Shown: positions 35,840 to 43,732 of the stretch, in pieces | How the letters are laid out: the number at the start of each line of letters is the position of its first letter | How positions within the stretch are numbered: the stretch's first letter is position 1 | Source of the DNA: Humitalea rosea | GTDB taxonomy: Bacteria; Pseudomonadota; Alphaproteobacteria; Acetobacterales; Acetobacteraceae | Length of the DNA stretch: 64,000 bases | Reading direction: 5' to 3' | Assembly: GCF_003253705.1 (NCBI RefSeq) | Contig: NZ_QKYU01000010.1 | Coordinates: 109,113-173,112, forward strand | The notes under the pieces: model-generated | Seen by the model: only the letters and a program-made list of their open reading frames with translations | The model's database searches: none | What the model was told of the DNA's origin: nothing | Program-made: the position numbers and the translations under genes

Positions 35840-36571
35840 TCAGGGCAGCGAGCGGGCAAAGCTCACCAGCGCCTCGATCACCGCCTGCGGCTGTTCGGGC
35901 AGCAGGGCATGGCCCGCATCCTCGATCACGACGCGGATGGCACGGGGGCCGAGGGCGGCGCGGACCTCCGCCTCGCTCGGCAGCGGCGCGATCGCATCCT
36001 GGGCGGCGGCGACGTAGAGCAGCGGATGCCGCTCCCCCGCCCGCAGCCAGCCCGTGCCGGTGGTGGCGGCCGAGGCCGCCCGCTGCGCCCGTGCGACGGC
36101 GGGGTGCCAGCCGGGCAGCCAGACCCGCGCATCATGGCCAGGCGCGAAATAGGCGGTCTGGAGATGCACAAGCCGTTCCGCATCGGGCAGCGACGGGTCG
36201 AAGGAGCCGTTGATGTGCTGGCGGATAGCCGGGTCGGTGCCGGTTCCGGTCAGGGCGGCGAGCATCGCCACCCCCCGCACCAGTTCGGGCCGGTCATGCG
36301 CCAGAACGCGGGCGATCCAATTGCCGAAGGCATGGCCGACCACGATCGCCGGTGCCCGGATCAGCGCCGCGAGATCGGCCGCCAGATCATGCAGCGTTGC
36401 CCCGGCCGCCGCCGGCGTGGAGCCGCCGATCCCGCGCGGCTCGGCCCGGATCACCGAGAAGCCGGCGGCGACGAGACCCGGCGCGATGCCGTCGTAATCC
36501 TCCTGCCCGCGCCCCAGCGACGGGATCAGGACGAGGCACGGCCCCTGCCCCGCCTCATGGACGTCCAACAT
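35840..36571 (-). CDS. Alpha/beta hydrolase-fold protein lacking the nucleophilic serine
   Basis: A 243-residue protein with the alpha/beta hydrolase fold: an oxyanion-type LVLIPSLGRG, an RGIGGS strand, an acid-like Asp in AAAQDAIAP and His in DAGHALL. The nucleophile elbow reads VGHAFGN where active enzymes have GHSxG, so the serine is alanine. The DNA codon is GCC. It starts three bases after the stop of pcaG, where a beta-ketoadipate enol-lactonase (PcaD) is often found. It might be a non-hydrolytic relative such as a decarboxylase, cofactor-free dioxygenase, or an inactive partner. Confidence 0.82.
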   Translation of the reverse strand: MLDVHEAGQGPCLVLIPSLGRGQEDYDGIAPGLVAAGFSVIRAEPRGIGGSTPAAAGATLHDLAADLAALIRAPAIVVGHAFGNWIARVLAHDRPELVRGVAMLAALTGTGTDPAIRQHINGSFDPSLPDAERLVHLQTAYFAPGHDARVWLPGWHPAVARAQRAASAATTGTGWLRAGERHPLLYVAAAQDAIAPLPSEAEVRAALGPRAIRVVIEDAGHALLPEQPQAVIEALVSFARSLP

Positions 36572-36574
36572 GGT

Positions 36575-37132
36575 TCAATCCTCGAAGAAGGGGGTTTCGT
36601 CGGCGGCGTCGCCGCGCAGCAGCAGATCGAAGCGGAAGAGGCCGGCGCCCTCCGGCCGGGCGATGAGATGCGAACGGCGCTCCGGCGGGACCAGATCCAG
36701 CACCGGATCGGCGCCAACGCCGGGGAAGAAGACCGTGGTCCGCAGCATGCGCATCAGCCCGGCGCCCATGAGGTGCAGGTTGATGTGCGGCGCGCGATCT
36801 CCGTAGCCGCCGGGCGACAAGGTGCGGAATTCATAGCCGCCCTCGGCATCGGTCCAGGCCCGGCCCCAGCCGCAGAAATCGGGGTCCGCCTCGGCTGCGC
36901 CCGGGTCCAGCGGATGGCGGAAATGGCCGGAGGCATCGGCCTGCCAGGCCTCCAGCACGGCGTTGACGCAAGGCACGCCCCCCGCCCGCAACACCCGGCC
37001 GCGCAGGAGGATGGCCTCGCCCCGCGTGCTCGGGGCCGCATCCGCCGCGAGGCGGGTGAGGTCGTTGTCGCCCGGCTGGAAGAAGGTGCGCGGGAAGAAT
37101 GGCCCGATGGTGTGCTGGGAGGTGGGGGTCAT
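36575..37132 (-). CDS. pcaG: Protocatechuate 3,4-dioxygenase, alpha subunit
   Basis: A 185-residue subunit of the intradiol ring-cleavage dioxygenase. TIGPFFPRTF at the N-terminus, the LEAWQADASGHFRHP beta-sandwich block and RAPHINLHLMGAGL are characteristic. As in other PcaG chains the tyrosine and histidine iron ligands of the beta subunit are not conserved, so the iron lies in PcaH. The start overlaps the end of pcaH by four bases. The product of the alpha/beta complex is 3-carboxymuconate. No pcaB or pcaC is in the window. Confidence 0.93.
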   Translation of the reverse strand: MTPTSQHTIGPFFPRTFFQPGDNDLTRLAADAAPSTRGEAILLRGRVLRAGGVPCVNAVLEAWQADASGHFRHPLDPGAAEADPDFCGWGRAWTDAEGGYEFRTLSPGGYGDRAPHINLHLMGAGLMRMLRTTVFFPGVGADPVLDLVPPERRSHLIARPEGAGLFRFDLLLRGDAADETPFFED

Positions 37133-37824
37133 GCCGGGGGTGTCGCCCGCCGGCCGCGCAGCACGATGTCGAAGCGGTAGCCCAGCCAGCCGGAGCCGAC
37201 CTGGTCCGGCGGCAGCGCCTCGGCCAGCAGCCGGTCGCGGGCAGCGGGGTCGGGCACGGATTGCAGGATACGGTCATAGGCGTTCAGCGGATCGCCGGGG
37301 AAATACATCTGGGTCACCAGCCGGGTCAGGCTGGCGGGGCCGATCACCCCAAAATGCACATGCGGCGGCCGCCACCACACATCCTCGACCGGCACCGGAT
37401 AGGCGCCGGGGCGGATGGTGAAGAAGCCATAGGCCCCATCCGCATCGGTGCGGACGCGACCATTGCCGATGAAGTTGGGATCGAGCGGCGCATCCCGCTG
37501 GTCGATGGGGTGGAAATACCGCCCCGCCGCATTGGCCTGCCACAGCTCCACGATGGCGCCGGCGACCGGCCGGGCATCCTCGTCCAGCACCCGGCCCGCG
37601 ACGTGGATAAGCTGGCCCTGCGCCATGCGCCCCGGATGCGGCATGGCGAGGTTGGGCTCGCCGCAGGGTAGTTTCCGTGACAGGTCCAGCGGCCCCGTCG
37701 CCTCGGTCAAGGTCAGGGGACGGCGGATCGGCGCGAGCGAGGGCGTATGCGTCCAGGTATTGGGATAGCTCACGATGGGCACCGCGGGTTCGACCCCGGC
37801 CGGCCAGGGCGGGTAGAGGATCAC
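37129..37824 (-). CDS. pcaH: Protocatechuate 3,4-dioxygenase, beta subunit
   Basis: A 231-residue iron-bearing subunit that opens protocatechuate between the hydroxyls. All four non-heme iron ligands are visible: Tyr103 in GRYFHP, Tyr142 in GAYPVP, and His155 and His157 in PPHVHF. The start is GTG 37824, overlapping the end of the dehydratase beta gene as GTGA. It is second to pcaG in overlap style. Being downstream of a hydratase pair, it may belong to a dedicated catabolic row for an aromatic acid. Confidence 0.94.
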   Translation of the reverse strand: MILYPPWPAGVEPAVPIVSYPNTWTHTPSLAPIRRPLTLTEATGPLDLSRKLPCGEPNLAMPHPGRMAQGQLIHVAGRVLDEDARPVAGAIVELWQANAAGRYFHPIDQRDAPLDPNFIGNGRVRTDADGAYGFFTIRPGAYPVPVEDVWWRPPHVHFGVIGPASLTRLVTQMYFPGDPLNAYDRILQSVPDPAARDRLLAEALPPDQVGSGWLGYRFDIVLRGRRATPPA

Positions 37825-38444
37825 GCGGCACCGCCCCGCGCGGCGGCCAGCCCGGCCATGATCTCCGGCAGGCGGGCGCGGGCATCATCCTGCAACTGGT
37901 CATAAAGGCTGTTGCCATGCGCATCGATGCCCACGGTCAGCGGCCCCAGCGCCTCCACCCGCAGGGTCACCAGGCGGTAATGCGCGATCAGGTCGTTCCA
38001 ATGCACCGAGACGACGCCGCGGATGGCATCGGAGAGCAGCGGGCAGCCGCCACCGACGAAGGAGAGGTAGACACAGCCCACCTCCTGCATCGCCTTGGCG
38101 CTGGCCGCATCCAGCCCGCCCTTGCCGCCCACCGCGCGCAGCCCGAACTGGCGGATGAAGCGCGGCATGAAGGGGTTGAAGCGGGTGCTGGTCGTCGGGT
38201 TCATGTAGAGCACCTCGAACCCCGCCTCGGTCTCCCGCGAGTAGCTGCCCAAATGGAACAGCGTGCCGCCGGTCAGGTCCTTCGGCAGCGCCTCGCCACG
38301 GTCCAGGTAGTCCGCGATGCGCTGGAAGGTCGGCAGCCCGGCGGTGATGGTGATCTCCCCGGTCAAGGTGATCATGTCGCCCGCGCGCAGCGAACGCACC
38401 GCCGCCTCATCCATTGGCAAGGCGAGGTCGCGGAACTCGCTCAT
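37821..38444 (-). CDS. Fe-S fumarate hydratase / L(+)-tartrate dehydratase, beta subunit
   Basis: A 207-residue protein matching the C-terminal (swivel) domain of class I fumarases and TtdB. It has TGEITITAG near the start, a KGGLDAASAKAM region, and GCVYLSFVGGGCPLL near the C-terminus. The start overlaps the alpha gene by four bases. In this two-subunit type the beta chain carries the second half of the substrate site. It could act on fumarate, tartrate or a related dicarboxylate from ring cleavage. Confidence 0.9.
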   Translation of the reverse strand: MSEFRDLALPMDEAAVRSLRAGDMITLTGEITITAGLPTFQRIADYLDRGEALPKDLTGGTLFHLGSYSRETEAGFEVLYMNPTTSTRFNPFMPRFIRQFGLRAVGGKGGLDAASAKAMQEVGCVYLSFVGGGCPLLSDAIRGVVSVHWNDLIAHYRLVTLRVEALGPLTVGIDAHGNSLYDQLQDDARARLPEIMAGLAAARGGAA

Positions 38445-39310
38445 TCCAGTCGCTCCACGCGCCCGTCATCGTAGATGCGGGCCCGCGTGCGGCGGTTGAT
38501 CCAGCAGTTGAAGCAGACCGCGACCGGGGTGAAGCCATGCCCGGAGGCGTAATCCACATGCACGCCGAGGGTGGTGGTGTCCCCGCCCGTCCCCATCGGG
38601 CCGAAGCCGGTCTTGTTCACGGCGATGGTCAGCCGTTCCTCCATCGCCTGCAGGATCGGCTCCGGGTTCACCGAGCCGAGCTTGCGCAGGGTCGAAAGCT
38701 TGGCGAGCTTGGCCGCCGTATCGAAGCTGCCGCCAATGCCGACGCCGATCAGCACCGGCGGACAATGCTGCGAACCGGCCTTCAGCACGCAGTCCATCAC
38801 ATAGGCTTCGATGGTCTCCAGCGTCGGGAAGGAGAAGATCTCCAGCGCCGCCCAGCGGCCGGAACCGAGCGCCTTGGGCTGGCAGGTGATCTCCACATAA
38901 TCGGCACCGTCCATGACATCCCAGGTGATCAGGGGCATGTCCTTGCCGTGGTAGCCCCGCTCATTGGTCAGCGGGTTGGTCACATGCTTCAGCAGCGGCG
39001 GCTTGTGCGTGCGCACCAGCTCATCGAAGCCGTCGCGGATGGCGCGCTTGATGTCGCCCTCCAGCCGCGTGGCGGTGCCGAGCTGGACAAAATACACCGG
39101 CACCCCCGAATCCGAGCAGACCAGCCGGTCCGAGGTTTCGGCCGCGATCGCGCTCTTCAGCAGGATCTGCAACGTGCGCTTGGCCCCCGGATGCGTTTCC
39201 GCGATCTGGGCCAGGCGCAGCGCCTCCAGCGTGTCATCCGGTACTTTTTTAAGCGACCAGCTATAGAGCTGGGCCGTGACCTGCCGCATGAGGTCGTAAG
39301 TAATCGGCAT
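38441..39310 (-). CDS. Fe-S fumarate hydratase / L(+)-tartrate dehydratase, alpha subunit
   Basis: A 289-residue iron-sulfur hydratase subunit. Cluster cysteines are Cys65 in VCSDSG, Cys183 in SQHCPP and the Cys266/Cys269 pair in VCFNCW; IGVGIGGSFDTAAKLAK is the class I fumarase signature. It is the first gene of a five-gene row that includes pcaH and pcaG. It diverges, with about 100 bases between, from a GntR regulator. Fumarase and tartrate dehydratase cannot be told apart from sequence; a catabolic hydratase is also possible. Confidence 0.92.
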   Translation of the reverse strand: MPITYDLMRQVTAQLYSWSLKKVPDDTLEALRLAQIAETHPGAKRTLQILLKSAIAAETSDRLVCSDSGVPVYFVQLGTATRLEGDIKRAIRDGFDELVRTHKPPLLKHVTNPLTNERGYHGKDMPLITWDVMDGADYVEITCQPKALGSGRWAALEIFSFPTLETIEAYVMDCVLKAGSQHCPPVLIGVGIGGSFDTAAKLAKLSTLRKLGSVNPEPILQAMEERLTIAVNKTGFGPMGTGGDTTTLGVHVDYASGHGFTPVAVCFNCWINRRTRARIYDDGRVERLE

Positions 39311-39328
39311 ACGCCACTCCCCGAGGCG

Positions 39329-39352
39329 AAAAGGCTGTTCGACTGGCCTTTT
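39329..39352. promoter_or_regulatory. Candidate operator between hydratase operon and GntR gene
   Basis: AAAAGGC (39329-39335) and GCCTTTT (39346-39352) form a perfect 7-bp inverted repeat spaced by ten bases, in the 99-base divergent promoter region. The position suits binding by the adjacent GntR regulator. No experimental consensus is known for it. Confidence 0.5.
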
Positions 39353-39409
39353 GGTTCTTAGCGAGTATTATGCGCGACCACCCGTTGTTGCAATCAGGGG
39401 TTTCCCGGC

Positions 39410-40204
39410 ATGTCGCACTCCAGATCAGGAGCCAGTTCCGCGCCCAGCCCGCGCCCGGCCGGGATGGTGGACCTGACCCGCAGCAACGTGTCGCGCTATA
39501 TCCAACTGGCGACGTTGTTCCGAAGCAGGATCGAAAGCGGCGTCTGGAAGCTCGGTGAACGCATCCCGACGGTGGATGAGTTGGCCGCCGAATGCGGCGT
39601 GGCGCGGGCCACCATCCGCCAGGCGCTGGACCAGCTGGAGGAAGACGGGCTGATCCAGCGCTTCCGCGCCAAGGGCACCTTCGTCCGCAAGGCCCCGGCC
39701 GAGCGGCTGTGGTGCGAGGTGCAGACCGACTGGTCTGGCCTGCTGCGCTCCCGCGAGGGTGCTGTGATCGAGATCCTGTCGAGCACCCCGCGCAGCCTGC
39801 CGCCGCTGCTGCCCGAGGGCTTCGGCATCCCCGCCCCCGCCTATCGCCATCTGCGCCGGCGGCATTGGCGCGACGGGCAGGCCTTCCTGCTCGCCGATGT
39901 GTATCTCGACGAACGGCTGTGGCCGAAGGTCGAGCCCGAGCACCTGACCAGCCGCACCGCGCTGAACCTGATCGCCAGCCTGCCCGGCGTGACCATCGCC
40001 GATGCGCGCCAGGTGCTGACCATCGGCGCGGCCGATGTGGATGCCGCGAGCTTCCTGCAAATCCCGATCAATGCCCCGGTCGCCCATGTCGCCCGCGCCG
40101 CGGTCGATCCGGATGGCTGCCTCATCCTGCTGGCCAATGGGGTCTATCGCGGCGACCTGGTGCGGATCGATATCAAGCTGGCAAGCCTTGCCGCTCCCGG
40201 TTGA
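39410..40204 (+). CDS. GntR-family regulator with UTRA domain (HutC subfamily)
   Basis: A 264-residue repressor-type regulator. The winged helix-turn-helix covers about residues 30-90 (WKLGERIPTVDELAAECGVARATIR-type). The rest is a UTRA effector domain, as in HutC, which binds small metabolites. The start ATG 39410 has an AGGGG site. It diverges from the hydratase-pcaHG row and probably controls it, sensing a pathway acid. Confidence 0.92.
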   Translation: MSHSRSGASSAPSPRPAGMVDLTRSNVSRYIQLATLFRSRIESGVWKLGERIPTVDELAAECGVARATIRQALDQLEEDGLIQRFRAKGTFVRKAPAERLWCEVQTDWSGLLRSREGAVIEILSSTPRSLPPLLPEGFGIPAPAYRHLRRRHWRDGQAFLLADVYLDERLWPKVEPEHLTSRTALNLIASLPGVTIADARQVLTIGAADVDAASFLQIPINAPVAHVARAAVDPDGCLILLANGVYRGDLVRIDIKLASLAAPG

Positions 40205-40208
40205 AAGG

Positions 40209-40227
40209 CTATAGAACCGGCCTATAG
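40209..40227. promoter_or_regulatory. Paired CTATAG boxes upstream of GST gene
   Basis: Two copies of the palindrome CTATAG (40209-40214 and 40222-40227), 13 bases apart, lie in the 46-base gap between the GntR and GST genes. They form a symmetric site one helical turn and a fraction apart. They could be an operator or an AT-rich promoter. Confidence 0.3.
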
Positions 40228-40250
40228 GGTAAAAAGCTCGGGGGGAACGC

Positions 40251-40868
40251 ATGAAGCTCCATTGGTCGCCACGCTCGCCCTTCGTGCGGAAGGTCATGGT
40301 CGCGGCGCATGAGCTTGGGCTCGCCGATCGCATCACCACGATCCGCACCGTGGTCGCCATGGTCAAGCCGAACCTCGACCTGATGCCCCAGAACCCGCTG
40401 AGCAAGCTGCCGACCTTGGTGCTGGATGATGGCACCGTGCTGTTCGACAGCCTGACCATCTGCGAATACCTCGACCATCTCGCCGGCGGCGGCCAATTGT
40501 TCCCGCCCCCCGGGCCGGCCCGCTGGCGCACGCTGACGCGGCATGCCCTGGCGAACGGGTTGCTGGATGCGCTGATCCTGTGGCGGAACGAGCGCGACAA
40601 GCCGGAGGCACGCCAGACGCCGGCCTGGCTCACCAGCTTCGCGATCAAGGTCGAGGCCTGCCTCGACAACATCGACGCCGATGTGCCGGCGCTGACCGCC
40701 TCGCGCATTGGCATCGAGCATGTCGCGACCGCCTGCACCCTCGCCTATCTCGATTTCCGCTTCCCCGATCTGGACTGGCGCACGTCGCGCCCGGCGCTGG
40801 CGGGCTGGTTCGCGGGCTTCGCGGCGCGGCCCTCGATGCAGGCGACGGCGGTGGTCGATGATGCCTGA
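40251..40868 (+). CDS. Glutathione S-transferase family protein
   Basis: A 205-residue GST. Residues 1-75 are the thioredoxin-like domain (MKLHWSPRSPFVRKV, NPLSKLPTLVLDDGT with cis-Pro, and LFDSLTICEYLD). The rest is the all-helical domain. The active-site region has SPRSPFVRKV with Ser instead of Tyr or Cys. A GGGGGGAACGC site precedes the ATG. The stop overlaps the CoA-transferase start by several bases, so it belongs to the catabolic row. Conjugation or isomerisation of a CoA-pathway intermediate is possible but unproven. Confidence 0.9.
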   Translation: MKLHWSPRSPFVRKVMVAAHELGLADRITTIRTVVAMVKPNLDLMPQNPLSKLPTLVLDDGTVLFDSLTICEYLDHLAGGGQLFPPPGPARWRTLTRHALANGLLDALILWRNERDKPEARQTPAWLTSFAIKVEACLDNIDADVPALTASRIGIEHVATACTLAYLDFRFPDLDWRTSRPALAGWFAGFAARPSMQATAVVDDA

Positions 40869-42108
40869 ACCAACCGGGCCCGAGCCGCGCCAGGGACCGC
40901 TCTCCCACATCCGGGTGCTGGACCTCAGCCGGATCATGGCCGCCCCCTGGTCCACCCAGATCCTGGCCGATCTCGGCGCCGATGTGGTCAAGGTCGAGCG
41001 CCCCGGCGTCGGTGACGACACCCGGGCCTGGGGCCCGCCGTTCCTGACCGCCGAGGATGGCAGCAAGACGCGCGAGGCCGGGTATTTCCTGTCGGTCAAT
41101 CGCGGCAAGCGCTCCGTCACCGTGGACATGGCCAAGCCGGAGGGCCAGGCGATCATCCGCGGCCTCGCCGCCACCGCCGATATCGTCATCGAGAATTTCA
41201 AGGCCGGCGCCCTCGCCCGCTATGGGCTGGATGCGGCAAGCCTGCGCGCGCTGAACCCGCGGCTGATCTATTGCTCCGTCACCGGCTTCGGCCAGGACGG
41301 GCCGCGCGCCGAACAGGCCGCCTATGATTTCGCCATCCAGGCGATGGGCGGGCTGATGAGCGTGACCGGCGGGCGCGACGACGAACCCGGTGGCGGCCCC
41401 CAAAAAGTCGGCGTGCCGATCGTCGATCTGATGACCGGCATGTATGCGACCGTCGCCGTGCTGGCCGCCGTGGCGCGCCGGGCGGAGACCGGCATCGGCG
41501 AAACCATCGACCTCGCCATGCTCGACGTGCAGGCGGCCTTCCTGGCCAACCAGGCGATGAACTGGCTGGTTTCGGGCAAGACGCCGAAGCGCGGCGGCAA
41601 TCGCCACCCGAACATCCAGCCGCAGGATGTCTTCCCCTGCGCCGACGGGTATTTCGTGCTGGCGGTCGGCAATGACGGGCAGTTCGCCAAGCTCTGCGAG
41701 GCGATCGGCCGGGCGGAGTGGGCCACCGACCCGCGCTTCGTGAAGAACCCCGACCGCGTGGCCAACAGCGCCGCGCTGACGCCGCTGCTGACCGCGCGCT
41801 TCGCCGATTTCGCCAAGGCCGAGCTGACCGCGCTGCTGGAGGCGGCCGGCGTGCCCTCGGCCCCGATCAACGACATCCCGCAGGTCTTCGACGACCCGCA
41901 ACTCAAGCACCGGGAGATGCTGCGCCATCTGCCGCATCCGCTCGCCGGCACGGTGCCGCAGGTCGTCAGCCCGATGCGCTTCGCCGAGGCGCCGCTGCGG
42001 TTTGACCGGGCGCCGCCGCTGCTCGGCCAGCACACCGCCGAAATCCTGGGCGAACTCGGCATGACCGCCGAGGCGCTCGCCGATCTGACCCAACGGAACA
42101 TCATCTGA
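40858..42108 (+). CDS. Class III (CaiB/BaiF) CoA-transferase
   Basis: A 416-residue acyl-CoA transferase. Adjacent ATGs at 40858 and 40861 begin before the GST stop. VLDLSRIMAAPWSTQILADLGADVVKVERP is typical, and Asp190 in VPIVDLMTG is the position of the catalytic aspartate that forms the CoA-linked anhydride. The TGFGQDGP and RGGNRHPNIQPQD blocks are conserved. It should move CoA between succinyl-CoA or another donor and an organic acid, perhaps one imported with the Bug receptors downstream. Confidence 0.93.
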   Translation: MMPEPTGPEPRQGPLSHIRVLDLSRIMAAPWSTQILADLGADVVKVERPGVGDDTRAWGPPFLTAEDGSKTREAGYFLSVNRGKRSVTVDMAKPEGQAIIRGLAATADIVIENFKAGALARYGLDAASLRALNPRLIYCSVTGFGQDGPRAEQAAYDFAIQAMGGLMSVTGGRDDEPGGGPQKVGVPIVDLMTGMYATVAVLAAVARRAETGIGETIDLAMLDVQAAFLANQAMNWLVSGKTPKRGGNRHPNIQPQDVFPCADGYFVLAVGNDGQFAKLCEAIGRAEWATDPRFVKNPDRVANSAALTPLLTARFADFAKAELTALLEAAGVPSAPINDIPQVFDDPQLKHREMLRHLPHPLAGTVPQVVSPMRFAEAPLRFDRAPPLLGQHTAEILGELGMTAEALADLTQRNII

Positions 42109-42702
42109 ATGCCCCGCATCCCGCTCCCCGCCCGCGACACCATGGATGCCGAGCAGGCGCGCGTGCATGACGGCATCGTCGCCGGCCCGCGCGGCACGGT
42201 GATCGGGCCGCTGCGCGCGGTGATCCACAGCCCGGTGCTGGCCGAGCGCTGGTCGGCGCTGGGCGAGACCCTGCGCTACGATACCGTGCTGCCGAAGCGG
42301 CTGAACGAGCTGGCCATCATCATGACCGGGCGGCGCTACACCAGCCTGATCGAATGGTGGGTGCATTCGCGCGCCGCCGCCGCCGCCGGCCTGCCGGAGA
42401 CGGTCATCGAGGCGATCCGCCGCGTCGAGCCGCCGGTGTTCGCGGAAGCGGCGGATGCCGAAGTCTATGAATACGTCCGCGAACTCATGCAGACCGGCCG
42501 GGTGAGTGCCGCGCATTACGATGCGGTGGTGGCGCGCTGGGCGGCGCGCGGCGTCGTCGAGCTGACCGCGCTGGTCGGCTACTACAGCATGGTCTCGATG
42601 ACCCTGAACGCGCATGGCATCCCGCTGCCCGACGGGATCGAGGATACGCTGGCGCCGCATCCCGAAGGGCTGGTCGAACTGCCGCCGGCGGCCGCTCCGT
42701 GA
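42109..42702 (+). CDS. Carboxymuconolactone decarboxylase-family (CMD/AhpD-like) protein
   Basis: A 197-residue helical protein of the CMD superfamily. It begins immediately after the previous stop (TGAATG). The core is LNELAIIMTGRRYTSLIEWWVHSRAAAAAGLPETVIEA, where AhpD has a CxxC; here both cysteines are absent, so peroxidase activity is unlikely. A conserved Glu/His pair (EWWVHS) may be catalytic. Members of this subgroup occur with CoA-transferases and Bug receptors. The reaction is unknown. Confidence 0.88.
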   Translation: MPRIPLPARDTMDAEQARVHDGIVAGPRGTVIGPLRAVIHSPVLAERWSALGETLRYDTVLPKRLNELAIIMTGRRYTSLIEWWVHSRAAAAAGLPETVIEAIRRVEPPVFAEAADAEVYEYVRELMQTGRVSAAHYDAVVARWAARGVVELTALVGYYSMVSMTLNAHGIPLPDGIEDTLAPHPEGLVELPPAAAP

Positions 42703-42760
42703 CCGCGGGGCGCGACATGCGCCCCAATTGATTCAACAAATAATGGGAGGAACCAACAAA

Positions 42761-43732
42761 ATGAACATCGACCGTCGCCTGCTGCTGGCCTCGCTCGCCT
42801 CGGCGCTGCCGTTCGCCCCGGCCCGCGCCGAGACCTGGCCGGACCAGCCCATACGCCTGATCGTGCCCTTCGCCGCCGGCGGCCCGGCCGACATCATCGC
42901 CCGGCTGATCGGGCGCGTGATGGGCGAACAGCTCGGCAAGCCCATGGTGATCGACAGCCGCTCCGGCGCCGGCGGCGCCGTGGGCGTGGAGGCCGCGGCG
43001 CGGGCGCGGCCGGATGGCACCACGCTGGTGCTCGCCAGCAGCGGTGCCATCGTGATCCTGCCGCATATCATGCCGAGCATGGCCTATGATCCGCTGAAGG
43101 ATCTGACGCCGATCACCCAGGTGCTGGCGGTGCCGCAGATCATCTCGGTGCGGCCGGGCCTCGGCGTGTCCAGCGTGCGGGAGCTGGTGGCGCTGGCCAA
43201 GTCCAGCCCGAACCCGCTCACCTTCGGCTCGGCCGGCATCGGCTCCTCGCTGCATATGGCGGGCGAGCTGTTCAAGCTGCGCGCCGGGGTGGACATGACG
43301 CATGTGCCCTATCGCGGCGCGGCGCCGGCGGTGACCGACCTGCTCGGCGGGCGGATCGACGTGCTGATGGCCGATACCCCGGCGCTGATCTCCTTCGTCC
43401 GCAGCGGGCAATTGCCGGCCCTCGGCGTCACCTCGGCGGAGCGGATCGCGATCCTGCCCGACACCCCCACCGCCATTGAGGGCGGCGTGCCCAACATGGT
43501 GTCGGAGACCTGGTACGGCCTGCTCGGGCCGGCAGGCATCCCCGCCGATCGCGTCGCCAAGCTGCATGCCGCGGCGATGGCGGCCCTGGCCGACGGCGAT
43601 ACCAAGGCGCAGCTGCTGAACCAGGGCGGCCGCATCGTCGGCAGTTCGGCGGCGGACTTCACCGCCTTCATCCAGCAGACCCATGCGACCTGGGGCGAAG
43701 TGGTGCGGGCGACCGGCGTGAAGATGGAGTGA
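42761..43732 (+). CDS. Bug-family TTT receptor 1 of three
   Basis: A 323-residue periplasmic receptor. The signal peptide covers about residues 1-23 (LLLASLASALPFAPARAE). Bug motifs: PIRLIVPFAAGGPADIIAR, SGAGGAVGVEAAARARPDG, MAYDPLKDLTPI and LTFGSAGIGSSLHMAGELF. ATG 42761 has a GGGAGG site. It is the first of three consecutive receptors that together look like duplicates. No membrane subunits follow, so each must couple to a distant TctAB system. Ligand unknown. Confidence 0.93.
   Translation: MNIDRRLLLASLASALPFAPARAETWPDQPIRLIVPFAAGGPADIIARLIGRVMGEQLGKPMVIDSRSGAGGAVGVEAAARARPDGTTLVLASSGAIVILPHIMPSMAYDPLKDLTPITQVLAVPQIISVRPGLGVSSVRELVALAKSSPNPLTFGSAGIGSSLHMAGELFKLRAGVDMTHVPYRGAAPAVTDLLGGRIDVLMADTPALISFVRSGQLPALGVTSAERIAILPDTPTAIEGGVPNMVSETWYGLLGPAGIPADRVAKLHAAAMAALADGDTKAQLLNQGGRIVGSSAADFTAFIQQTHATWGEVVRATGVKME

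Noticed and set aside
40645..42660. 671-residue reverse-strand frame over the CoA-transferase
   Set aside because: Antisense shadow with no recognisable motifs.
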